A stretch of 37,906 nt of DNA, from positions 1 to 37,906 of the forward strand of contig JAJRYU010000388.1 of the NCBI GenBank assembly GCA_024275615.1, given 5' to 3'. Every line of letters starts with the position of its first letter. Positions within the stretch are counted from its first letter, which is position 1. Below the pieces are notes generated by a model that saw nothing but the letters and a program-made list of their open reading frames with translations, was not told where the DNA came from and did no database searches. Of the stretch, positions 8,086 through 16,671 are shown piece after piece. A program made the position numbers and the translations under genes. The stretch is from Planctomycetota bacterium (lineage in GTDB: Bacteria > Planctomycetota > GCA-002687715 > DRQF01).

Positions 8086-9582
8086 GTGAAGCCGCATAGA
8101 AGAAATACCATCCCCGGGTTCTGGGCCCTGAGCTTGGGGGGCTTGGCCTTCTGCATCGCTGCCTTCGTCTGGTTGTGGAATGCCAGTTTGCAAGGTGATG
8201 TTCCAAGCAATGCCTATCACGGTGCCAGCCGCATGATCAACGGCGCATTCGGCGCCTGTATGATCTCCATAGTCTTGATCGTAACCTTGGTTTCGAATCT
8301 CTACACGCCAAGACTGGTCAAGTTGCTGGTACGGCATCCCTTTGTCATCGGCGGGCTCATTTTCACGACGATGACCAATCTTCTCATCGTCTTAGGCGAT
8401 CTCATCTCGCCCACTCATCCTCTCCACCACAACATGCTCTTTTTAGTGTTCTCGGCAATCATCTTGTCGGCGGCAGGACTCATCCCTTTCCTCTACTTCA
8501 TCAGCCAGTTTCTCAGGCCGAGCTATTTCTTGCCCGTGTTGAGAACAAGTGCGCTTAAGAATCTCAGAAAAATCCGCGGCAACGCTCATGAAGAAAAATA
8601 CTACTCCGGCCTCTTCGAAAACATCGACATCATCGCCAACATCGCATTGACCGCTGCTAACCGAGACGATCGACAGCTCATGGGACTTTCTTTGCGAATG
8701 CTCCATGAAATACTCTTAGAAATGATCTCCAAAGAAGAAGGGGAATGCTCAAGGTGGCGTAAAACCAACCACCGATTCCTGACCGGAATATCCTTGGAAG
8801 GTAGAGACTTCCTTGCCGAAGAAACGACTTGGCCAGAAGCCTACTTGCTCGGAAGTCAGCTGCGCGTCCTACGCGGCATCCCGCCAAAGCAGAACGAAGT
8901 CCAGGCCGAGTCCTGCCAACAATTGCGAGATTCATTGACTAAGGCCATCGACTTGGGGAACTGGCGGGTTGCAGATTTACATCGAACTCTGCTCAACTCC
9001 TACATGCGATTGGCGATCGATAAGCGCGACTTGGAACGCTACCAAGGGCTTTCGTACACCTACCGGCTCATCCTTGATGCGGAATGCGCTCGTAGTGAAG
9101 ATCTTCACCCACTTGCACCTTGGTTTGCGAGTTGGGAGTACTACGCATTCTACGCTCATGATCGTGGCTTGACATTCGGATGCGCAACGACGCTCTATGA
9201 TTCTGGAAATCTTCTTATCAACCTGAGTCGGAAAAACGAACAGGTGGCGATTGATGTACTTGGCAACTTTGTTGCCGCGACATGGAAGTTGGGCGTCGGC
9301 GCCGAAGGAAGATTGCAACGGGCCGCGCTGCGTGTCGTTGTACAGACCTACTGGAAGGCCAAGGCCGCAGGCAATGAATTGCTGGCGTCTGAAATCGAAA
9401 GGCGATTCTTGCCAGACGCAGAAATCCACGCTCGGATATTGGATGACATTTTCAGCAAGAGAACGGGTCGGCACTCGGAGTTCAATGATCGATTCCTACG
9501 CTTCACATACCTACCAGACAACGTCCTCAGCCGTTGCCAGTCATTTCATGCTGAACACAGCAAGACTCCGGTAATGACCTAG
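8086..9582 (+). CDS. DUF2254-like multi-pass membrane protein
   Basis: A 498-residue protein starting at GTG 8086 with a weak ribosome site; no better in-frame start precedes the first membrane segment. Hydrophobic segments lie at about residues 12-31, 54-70, 87-105 and 121-145, followed by a soluble region of about 350 residues. The stretch 'SNLYTPRLVKLL' with a following membrane helix resembles the N-terminal signature of DUF2254 membrane proteins, but the rest is diverged. Function unknown. It is the only plus-strand gene inside the glycan block, so it may not share the block's role. Confidence 0.6.
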   Translation: MKPHRRNTIPGFWALSLGGLAFCIAAFVWLWNASLQGDVPSNAYHGASRMINGAFGACMISIVLIVTLVSNLYTPRLVKLLVRHPFVIGGLIFTTMTNLLIVLGDLISPTHPLHHNMLFLVFSAIILSAAGLIPFLYFISQFLRPSYFLPVLRTSALKNLRKIRGNAHEEKYYSGLFENIDIIANIALTAANRDDRQLMGLSLRMLHEILLEMISKEEGECSRWRKTNHRFLTGISLEGRDFLAEETTWPEAYLLGSQLRVLRGIPPKQNEVQAESCQQLRDSLTKAIDLGNWRVADLHRTLLNSYMRLAIDKRDLERYQGLSYTYRLILDAECARSEDLHPLAPWFASWEYYAFYAHDRGLTFGCATTLYDSGNLLINLSRKNEQVAIDVLGNFVAATWKLGVGAEGRLQRAALRVVVQTYWKAKAAGNELLASEIERRFLPDAEIHARILDDIFSKRTGRHSEFNDRFLRFTYLPDNVLSRCQSFHAEHSKTPVMT

Positions 9583-9594
9583 AATCGAAAACTG

Positions 9595-9619
9595 TGAGGC
9601 TGATCGCCCACAGGCCTCA
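9595..9619. terminator. Possible bidirectional stem-loop between convergent genes
   Basis: TGAGGC at 9595-9600 pairs with GCCTCA at 9614-9619, with a 13-base loop. The right arm includes the stop codon of the minus-strand FG-GAP gene, and the plus-strand gene stops 13 bases before the left arm. The stem is short and has no U tract, so this is a weak call. Confidence 0.3.
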
Positions 9620-11203
9620 TGGTCCGAAAAGCAGTTCAACGGCACTTGTTGTGGTGGGCACTGTTCCCAAGACACCGTACTGGACATAGACCTGGACTCC
9701 CGCTAACCCTGGCTGTGCCAGGTTCACAAAGTCACGGTGCTCGCCTACAGCATCTGTGACGAAGCTAAACAAGCCAAAAATGTCACCAGGGGCGTTCGAA
9801 ACAAACAGGGGCAAATTCGTTCCCGGCACGAAGCCGTTGTCGGGAGCGAAACTTACGATGCCGACGATCGAAGTGAGTGGCGGGGCGCCAGTCAAGGCTA
9901 GAGCACCATTTGCGGGAATGAAATTCCCTGTTTCCCAGTGAAATGAAAGCGTGCCTTGAGAGATGCTGTAGCCATACGACAAAGCGCCCAACATCGTGGT
10001 TGTTTCGAATCTTGTCTGCCCAAGAGCAGGTTGATTAGCAGTAAATGAAGCGAAATCGTCGATGCCATCATTGTTCAAATCACCTACAGGCGTCTCGGTC
10101 GCTGATAGGATAAAGAGCGCAAGCCCATTGATTCCCGAACGCATCTCGCGCCGGACAAGGGCCGACGTGACGTTTTCGATTGTCACGATGAAATCTTGAA
10201 ACCCATCGCCGTTGTGGTCCTGCGCTTTTGTCAGTCCAATAATTCTTTCTCCAAGCGCCGGTAGTACCTCCACCACGAGAAAACCGAACCCTGTTGAGAA
10301 GATCCTAACGCGCCCCGTATCCACACCGACGATATCTGCACCTGGGCTGAAGATCGCCACTTCTCTGGCTCCATCACCGTCGATGTCGCTGAGGCCGACC
10401 ATCTTTGCGCCCAAAGCATCCCCTGCTTGTCCGAACCAGCTTCTAAGGGCTTGTCCTGTTTGGCCAGAAAAGACTGTCGCACTCCCGCCTTGGGGTGCAA
10501 TGACCGACGTCGCACCTGAGCTTGCCGCAAGATCAGGAAAACCGTCACCGTCAACATCTCCGATGGCGACTAAACCGCCAGGAGTAAGAACAGCGTTGTT
10601 GTATTGCACAAGATTCGTCGCTTGAAAGCTCGCACCATCAATGACGTCAATAGACGTCACCGGAGTTGAGGTCCAGTAATTCAGGGCAATGAACTCAACC
10701 CGCGAAACCGCCCAATCACTAATTCCATCCCCTGTGACGTCGCCCAACGCCACGGCAAGGGGTTTCACTGAGCTGCTTGGACCAAGAACCGTATTCCCTA
10801 TCAGCACATTTGATGAACCGGAAATCACCCGCATTTCGTCAGTGACCCCCGGCGCAAACCCTACTTTCTCAAGGTAGCAAATCTCAGCACTGCTATCGCC
10901 ATCGAGGTCGGGGGTCTTGATGAACTCCAAGGGACCAGTTTGGGTGATCGCCCAGGGTTGCAAACCATGAATGACCGACCCCGAACGACCGGTGATGATT
11001 GTGACCTTCTTTTGAAGGGTTGAGGTGTAAGCGATGAGGGCGATATCGTTGAAACCATCACCGTTCACGTCGCCAACATCGTAGGCTTCGGCATTGGTAA
11101 CGACTTTCGATTCATCATGATGTGCGATGACCGGAAGACTCTGCGAAAAAACTGAACTCATCGTGCCAATGAACAACCAACACCAGCATATTCGATTCTT
11201 CAT
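9617..11203 (-). CDS. Secreted FG-GAP (integrin alpha-like) repeat protein
   Basis: ATG 11203 is chosen over the GTG at 11215 because GAGGGG lies 4 bases upstream; length 528. A signal peptide covers about residues 1-21. At least seven calcium-loop motifs of the D-x-D/N-G-D-G type follow ('DVNGDGFND', 'DLDGDSSAE', 'DVTGDGISD', 'DVDGDGFPD', 'DIDGDGARE', 'DHNGDGFQD', 'DLNNDGIDD'), as in a seven-bladed beta-propeller. The last ~110 residues form a separate beta domain ending in 'VQVYVQYG...ELLFGP', a type I associate with planctomycete exported proteins. Its role is unknown. It lies 127 bases downstream of the glycosyltransferase genes on the same strand, so it could be co-transcribed. Confidence 0.8.
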   Translation of the reverse strand: MKNRICWCWLFIGTMSSVFSQSLPVIAHHDESKVVTNAEAYDVGDVNGDGFNDIALIAYTSTLQKKVTIITGRSGSVIHGLQPWAITQTGPLEFIKTPDLDGDSSAEICYLEKVGFAPGVTDEMRVISGSSNVLIGNTVLGPSSSVKPLAVALGDVTGDGISDWAVSRVEFIALNYWTSTPVTSIDVIDGASFQATNLVQYNNAVLTPGGLVAIGDVDGDGFPDLAASSGATSVIAPQGGSATVFSGQTGQALRSWFGQAGDALGAKMVGLSDIDGDGAREVAIFSPGADIVGVDTGRVRIFSTGFGFLVVEVLPALGERIIGLTKAQDHNGDGFQDFIVTIENVTSALVRREMRSGINGLALFILSATETPVGDLNNDGIDDFASFTANQPALGQTRFETTTMLGALSYGYSISQGTLSFHWETGNFIPANGALALTGAPPLTSIVGIVSFAPDNGFVPGTNLPLFVSNAPGDIFGLFSFVTDAVGEHRDFVNLAQPGLAGVQVYVQYGVLGTVPTTTSAVELLFGP

Positions 11204-11330
11204 TAGACCCCTCACTCATATCGATACGCCCATCCATTCCACAGTTTAAGGGCGGAACTCCTATTTTGCCTAGGAAAATCTGAGTTAATCGTGGGTCCAG
11301 CGTGACTTCAGGCAAGGCGCGCCTTGGCGC

Positions 11331-12446
11331 TCACACGCTGAGGCATCTCAGCAGTTCTGTCATTTGCTCAGCGGCTCGTTGCCAGGAGAAGGATGAAGCT
11401 CGAGACAGGCCCCGTGATATGAGTGCTGGGCCGGATTGGGCATCCTCCATCGCCTTGATCCGCGTCAACCAAGTTGCGATGTCAAGGTCGACACAAAAGT
11501 CAGAGCCGAGAGTCTCCACATGGGGAGGAATGTTGGCGACAACGGCAGGTGTACCCAGGGCGAGCGCTTCTAGAGGTGTCATGCTGAACCCTTCAACAAG
11601 GGAAGGCATGAGAAAGCAACGAGCACCTCGGTAAAGTGCTCCCAAGTCCTGGTCAGTTGGAGATGGACAAAGAACAATGCCGGGCACCGAAGCGAGGGTG
11701 CGTTTGATTCTCAGACATTCGCTGAGCTCGGGACGATCATGAAATGCGAAGACGAGCTTCCTCGAATCTCCTTTACGCTGCAACTCTTGATGAAGCTTGA
11801 TGAGGAACAGCGGATTTTTTCGTTTTTCCAAATGACCGATGAATAGACGGTAGTTGTCGTCAGTGAGGCCATGCCGTTTGAGGAAGTCAGCATCGTCACC
11901 GCCGGCGAAGTGTGAGACATCAATGCCATTGGCGACGACAAAAAGTCGCTTGGGATCGATCTTGGTGACTTGCAAGACAAGGTTGCGCATCGACTCCGAA
12001 ACCGTGACAAGAGGCGTGATTGAATGCCGATAACGTGTGCGAAGAAAAGAATGCAAAGCAAGCCTTCGCCACCATGAGCTCATTCCCTGGGCTGTTGCCC
12101 GCAGATCATGAATAGTCAAGATCGACCGGTCGCCGCAGCGTAGGAGACCATCTTGATGGATCCAGTCGAATCCATTCTCAACGACAATCTCTGATAGCCT
12201 CGGATTAAGAAGTTTGTCTCGTACTTTCGGCCCCACACCGAAGTCTCTGACAACAAAGATCTCGTGTCCGGCAAAATGACAGCGCAATTCTTCGACCATG
12301 AAGTCATAAGTAACGAATCCAAGCCGCAGATCAGGATTCATCTCTTCCACACGCTGCCAGAGATTGACGAGGCGCCTGGCCACACCGCTGTGCATGTCTC
12401 GGACTTGAGTGGCGTCCACCAAGAGAGAAAGTCCGAGGTTGCTCAT
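11331..12446 (-). CDS. GT4-family glycosyltransferase (second)
   Basis: A 371-residue GT-B-fold glycosyltransferase. The C-terminal sugar-nucleotide domain has 'LFIGHLEKRKNP' and the E-x7-E motif in 'EGFSMTPLEALALG', which mark family GT4 (retaining). The N-terminal acceptor domain has 'LTIHDLRA' and 'LVTVSESM'. ATG 12446 overlaps the TGA of the upstream glycosyltransferase in ATGA and has GAGAGG 4 bases before it, so translation is probably coupled. It likely adds one sugar to a lipid-linked glycan in the cytoplasm. Donor and acceptor cannot be read from sequence. Confidence 0.88.
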   Translation of the reverse strand: MSNLGLSLLVDATQVRDMHSGVARRLVNLWQRVEEMNPDLRLGFVTYDFMVEELRCHFAGHEIFVVRDFGVGPKVRDKLLNPRLSEIVVENGFDWIHQDGLLRCGDRSILTIHDLRATAQGMSSWWRRLALHSFLRTRYRHSITPLVTVSESMRNLVLQVTKIDPKRLFVVANGIDVSHFAGGDDADFLKRHGLTDDNYRLFIGHLEKRKNPLFLIKLHQELQRKGDSRKLVFAFHDRPELSECLRIKRTLASVPGIVLCPSPTDQDLGALYRGARCFLMPSLVEGFSMTPLEALALGTPAVVANIPPHVETLGSDFCVDLDIATWLTRIKAMEDAQSGPALISRGLSRASSFSWQRAAEQMTELLRCLSV

Positions 12447-13561
12447 GAAACCTCTCTTTCACTGGCTTGCCGCCACACAGCCACAGTCGCTTCAGCGCAC
12501 CGACGCCATGAAAGTTCATTGGCTCGAGCTTTCCCTCTTGCACCTAAACTCTCACGGACGGACGCATCGCTGAGAAGGAAGTCGAGTGCATCGGCGATCT
12601 CTTCTGTATTCGTGGGATCGACAAGGCAGGCCGCATCTCCCGCAACCTCCGCCGTTGCACCGACGTTCGCAGTGAGAACCGCTCTCCCGGCCGCCATACC
12701 TTCCACCACGGGTAAGCCAAATCCTTCCCACAAAGAAGGATAGGCGACAATTGAGCATTCGGCCATGGCAGCCATGAGATCATCTTCATTGGCGTCGCGG
12801 TGCCAGACCACAATTCCCAAGCTTTCGAGACGATTGATTTGGCTGACAACATCTTCATCCAGCCAACCGCGGCGACCGACAATGACAAGTCTTGAATCTG
12901 GGTGGCGAGCTGAAACTTTTTCAAAAGCGCACAAGAGTCGCGCATGGTTCTTGCGTGGTTCCAAAGTGCCAACCATCAAGATTTGCGGCGCACCAACCGG
13001 AGGTGACGGTACGTCGAAGAACTCCCTACTTGCCCCTAGGAGCGTGGCCGAAACGAGATTCGGGTCAACGGCAAATCTCTCAATCAGATCGACCCTTGAT
13101 GCCTCGGAGACGGTAATGAACGATGTGCTCCGAGCAACCAGTTGTTTAGTGACTGATTCAAGACGTCGCTGATTGGTCGACGAATACCAGCTTGGCTCCC
13201 GTAAGAAACCCAAGTCATAGATGGTAGCGATCCGGTTCGGTGAGCGAATCGGCAGTTCGACGAAGTCCGTCGCTTGAAACAGGTCTACTGGACCGGTGAA
13301 CGTCTCTGCCGCCATGACCTTCATGCGTCCTAAGACCTGCAGAAGCCTCCCCGGAAAGCGAGGCGCAAAAAGTTCTGCACCCACAACCTGATTCGGCAGA
13401 ACTCTGGGCCCGATCCCCTTCCAGAATGCCGCGAAGAGGGCCAAGTCAATTTCCCCCATGACCTCGGGAAGCGCTTCGACGAGTTGTCGAACATAGCGTC
13501 CGATTCCTGTGTGCCCCAAAAGAGCTGGCCGATAATCAATACCCACGCGCAAGCGACTCAT
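12443..13561 (-). CDS. GT4-family glycosyltransferase (first)
   Basis: A 372-residue GT4 glycosyltransferase. Visible features are an N-terminal 'GHTGIGRYVRQL' loop typical of mannosyl- or rhamnosyltransferase-like GT4 enzymes, 'IATIYDLGF' and 'FITVSEASR' in the acceptor half, 'LMVGTLEPRKNH' at the donor-domain entry, and E-x7-E in 'EGFGLPVVEGMAAG'. ATG 13561 overlaps the flippase stop by four bases (ATGA). With the next glycosyltransferase and the flippase it forms a three-gene unit for building and moving a surface oligosaccharide. Sugar specificity is unknown. Confidence 0.9.
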   Translation of the reverse strand: MSRLRVGIDYRPALLGHTGIGRYVRQLVEALPEVMGEIDLALFAAFWKGIGPRVLPNQVVGAELFAPRFPGRLLQVLGRMKVMAAETFTGPVDLFQATDFVELPIRSPNRIATIYDLGFLREPSWYSSTNQRRLESVTKQLVARSTSFITVSEASRVDLIERFAVDPNLVSATLLGASREFFDVPSPPVGAPQILMVGTLEPRKNHARLLCAFEKVSARHPDSRLVIVGRRGWLDEDVVSQINRLESLGIVVWHRDANEDDLMAAMAECSIVAYPSLWEGFGLPVVEGMAAGRAVLTANVGATAEVAGDAACLVDPTNTEEIADALDFLLSDASVRESLGARGKARANELSWRRCAEATVAVWRQASEREVS

Positions 13562-15006
13562 GAGGCCTCCTCCTCAATAGCTTTGCGCGCCTCGAAACGA
13601 TGTCTCAAGGATCTGGCAACACCAACCAGCAAATGGGTCGCCGCAGCCGTCACTGCCAGCCCTGACGCCAAAAGTAGTTTCGTATGCTGAGAATCGGGCC
13701 AGACCGCCAAGTAGATGGCCAAAGCGACAGCCCCCGGTGCCATGGCTGCAAGAAAAGCCCCTCCCACTTCAGTCGAAGAGAAGTCTGAACTTGCCCGTGC
13801 TCCAAATCTTTGGCTCACCAGAGCAAGAACGGCAATGAGTACCTCGGTACAAACTGTGGCTCTGGCCGCTCCATCACCGCCCAGGTCCGGAATCCACAGC
13901 CAATTGAGCAGGAGGTTCGTGACTAGCCCCAAAAGCGTGATGGCTGTCCATGATCGGTACCGCTTTGCCATGATCAGGGCTGTCGAATAGGCCATGCCAA
14001 GCACCATGAAAGGAACAGCTGTTGCCAGCATGGCCAGAGCCGAAGCGGCAGGTTCGCTCTTCTCGCCACTCACAATGTAGACGATAGGCATTGATTGCAA
14101 GAGCACCATGCTTAGAGGCAGCATGGCACCCAAGCAAGCGATGGCCGTCAATGCGACGTCGTTGGGGTGAGGGTTTTGCCGCTCCTTCAAGCGACCGCTC
14201 AAAAATGGCAGATAGGGAGCAAGAAGCAAGGAAGCCGCAACCACGACTGGCCCCAACACTCGCACAGCAAGGCCATAATCAGCCACGGCCTGAACGTTGG
14301 ACATGGCACGCAACATGAAGACATCAATGTGAAAGTAGGCGGCACTAAACATGGTTGCGGCTGCGAGGAAAGCCAATCCGCGAACCGGAGAGGCGACGGT
14401 GCTATCCGCTGCAAGCGTGGCAGGCGAAAACCACCGCAGCATCACGCATGGATAGACGGACATGACAATTTCACGGCCAAGAAATGCGGTCAAGACAAGT
14501 GCCAGCACGTCGCCGTCTCTTTGGACAATGGCAGCGATCAAGGCACAGAACACACCGCGGATGGCAAGTCCGCCCCACGCCGTCACTCGATTCCTGCGAT
14601 TGGCGGCAAAATGAGCCGCCATGGTGCGCAATGGCAAACATAGAATCGCTGCGGCGAAGAGCCACCATTCAAGCTCCCGGGGCAACAAGGATGCGGCGGC
14701 CATGGCCATAGAAATTGCCACCAACGCCAAAATCAGCCTTTGCCTCACGACGCGATGCAAAAAAGCGACGCTGCTGGCCTGATTCTTCGACAATTCGGCG
14801 ACAACAGCGGGCTGTAATCCGGCATCCACCAGCTGGCTTGCGAGGGCCAATGCTCCAGAAACCAAGACGAACGCCGAGAATCCTTGGGCATCCAAGCGGC
14901 GCACCAAGAGAAACGTGATGAGCAGCCCCAAAGTGAGGCCAATCGCATGTGCCACAAGAAGAACCACTTGGCTCTCAATAATTGATTCTCGTCTTAATCC
15001 TCGCAT
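13558..15006 (-). CDS. Wzx-like oligosaccharide flippase (MOP superfamily)
   Basis: A 482-residue, strongly hydrophobic protein with roughly 12-14 predicted membrane helices. The N-terminus resembles polysaccharide biosynthesis/Wzx proteins: 'LLVRRLDAQGFSAFVLVSGAL' is the first-helix exit loop with the usual R-L...G pattern. Such proteins move lipid-linked sugar units across the inner membrane. It heads the minus-strand operon flippase, GT4, GT4, with four-base overlaps at both junctions. ATG 15006 has no strong Shine-Dalgarno. It diverges from hutH with about 130 bases between starts. No Wzy polymerase or chain-length protein is nearby. Confidence 0.85.
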   Translation of the reverse strand: MRGLRRESIIESQVVLLVAHAIGLTLGLLITFLLVRRLDAQGFSAFVLVSGALALASQLVDAGLQPAVVAELSKNQASSVAFLHRVVRQRLILALVAISMAMAAASLLPRELEWWLFAAAILCLPLRTMAAHFAANRRNRVTAWGGLAIRGVFCALIAAIVQRDGDVLALVLTAFLGREIVMSVYPCVMLRWFSPATLAADSTVASPVRGLAFLAAATMFSAAYFHIDVFMLRAMSNVQAVADYGLAVRVLGPVVVAASLLLAPYLPFLSGRLKERQNPHPNDVALTAIACLGAMLPLSMVLLQSMPIVYIVSGEKSEPAASALAMLATAVPFMVLGMAYSTALIMAKRYRSWTAITLLGLVTNLLLNWLWIPDLGGDGAARATVCTEVLIAVLALVSQRFGARASSDFSSTEVGGAFLAAMAPGAVALAIYLAVWPDSQHTKLLLASGLAVTAAATHLLVGVARSLRHRFEARKAIEEEAS

Positions 15007-15135
15007 CTGTTCAGAACTCTATCCGATCCCTGTACTTGTGGCGAATCATTGCTCCTTCGACGCCATCAATAACTCTCGACTTGCCAAGATTTGAGCTGTT
15101 TTCGCACCGACTCTTTGAGGTTAGTATCTCGCACC

Positions 15136-16659
15136 ATGATCATAGACGGACAAGATATTCAGCTCAGTGAGCTCGACGGTTTCTTATCTACCCATCCACC
15201 TCAGGTTAGCCTGGGCGAGAAAGCCAAGGCCGCGATGAAGGAATCGCGAGACACGGTCGAGGCCATTCTCAAGCGGGAGCAGGTGGTCTACGGCATCAAC
15301 ACCGGGTTTGGCAAGCTTGCCAACACCGGCATTGCTGCCTCAAGACTTGAGGAGCTTCAGCGCAATCTCATTGTCTCTCATGCGGTCGGTGTCGGCACGC
15401 CCTTGCCACCCACCGTGGTTCGCTTGGCCATGCTACTGCGGGCTAACGCTCTTTCTCGAGGCCACAGCGGTTGCCGCGTCAAAGTTGTTGAGACTCTGCT
15501 TGCCCTGCTCAACGAAGACTGTTTGCCCATGATCCCGGCTCAAGGATCTGTTGGTGCCAGTGGTGACCTCGCGCCATTGGCCCACATGGCTTGCCTCCTC
15601 ATCGGCGAAGGTGAAGCCTACCTCCATGGCGAACGCATGCCTTCAGCCCAAGCTCTGGTGGAGGTCGGCATCGAACCCATTGTCTTGCAGGCCAAAGAAG
15701 GGCTGGCCCTCATCAACGGTACACAGATTTCAGCGGCCATCGGACTCCAGGGTTACATAGAATCGACCCGACTTCTATCAACTGCTGATATCGCTTGCGC
15801 CATGACCTTGGAAGCACTCAAAGGTTCAATTAGGCCTTTCGATGAGCGCGTCTGGAAAGTCCGCCCCCATCCCGGGCACAAGGAAGTTAGCGCCAACCTG
15901 CGCGCACTCATGGTGGGCAGCGAAATTCTGGAGTCACACAAAGACTGCAACAAAGTCCAAGACCAGTATTCCCTACGCTGTGTCCCCCAAGTTCACGGTG
16001 CCGTCCGCGACGCGTTGCGCCATGTTGGCGAGGTGTTGCAAAGAGAAGTCAACGCGGTCACCGACAACCCTCTCATCTTTCCTGCTGATGACGATGTCAT
16101 TTCCGCTGGGAACTTTCACGCCGAACCCCTGGCTATTCCCTTCGATTACGCCAGTGCTGCCATGAGCGAGTTAGCCAACATCAGCGAAAGACGTTTGGAA
16201 AACATGGTTAACCCTGACTTGTCCGGCTTGCCTGCTTTTCTGGCAAACGATTCTGGCGTCAATTCAGGTTTTATGATCGCCCAAGTCACCGCCGCAGCCT
16301 TGGTCAGCGAAAACAAATGCCTAGCCCATCCAGCCAGCGTCGACAGCATTCCGACTTCCGCTAACAAGGAAGACCATGTGAGCATGGCACCCATTGCTGC
16401 GAGGAAGTTTCGCGCCATCGTAGAAAACGCCGCCAATGTCTTGGCCATCGAGCTCATGGCCGCATTCCAGGCCATCGGTTTCGGCGAGGGGCTCAAACCC
16501 GGAGTTGGCGTCGAAGCGGCTATGAACATCATTGGCAAGGACCTCGCTCCCCTCAAGCAAGATCGTTATTTAAAAAAAGACATCGACATCGTTCGCAATA
16601 TCATGGACCAAGGGATGCTTCTTGCTGCCGTAAAAACCGCAGTACCCGAATTGATTTAG
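15136..16659 (+). CDS. hutH: Histidine ammonia-lyase
   Basis: It converts L-histidine to urocanate and ammonia, the first step of histidine degradation, in the cytoplasm. The 508-residue length from ATG 15136 matches the family; the frame extends to TTG 15091 but those residues are not family-like. Residues A141-S142-G143 ('GASGDLAPLAH') form the self-made MIO cofactor. 'YGINTGFGKL' carries the conserved active-site tyrosine region. Other family blocks are 'QDQYSLRC', 'TDNPLIF' and 'GNFHAEP'. hutU follows after 12 bases, so they form an operon. No HutC-type operator was recognised; the only Shine-Dalgarno candidate (GAGG) is about 15 bases away. Confidence 0.97.
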   Translation: MIIDGQDIQLSELDGFLSTHPPQVSLGEKAKAAMKESRDTVEAILKREQVVYGINTGFGKLANTGIAASRLEELQRNLIVSHAVGVGTPLPPTVVRLAMLLRANALSRGHSGCRVKVVETLLALLNEDCLPMIPAQGSVGASGDLAPLAHMACLLIGEGEAYLHGERMPSAQALVEVGIEPIVLQAKEGLALINGTQISAAIGLQGYIESTRLLSTADIACAMTLEALKGSIRPFDERVWKVRPHPGHKEVSANLRALMVGSEILESHKDCNKVQDQYSLRCVPQVHGAVRDALRHVGEVLQREVNAVTDNPLIFPADDDVISAGNFHAEPLAIPFDYASAAMSELANISERRLENMVNPDLSGLPAFLANDSGVNSGFMIAQVTAAALVSENKCLAHPASVDSIPTSANKEDHVSMAPIAARKFRAIVENAANVLAIELMAAFQAIGFGEGLKPGVGVEAAMNIIGKDLAPLKQDRYLKKDIDIVRNIMDQGMLLAAVKTAVPELI

Positions 16660-16671
16660 AAAGAAGACGTC

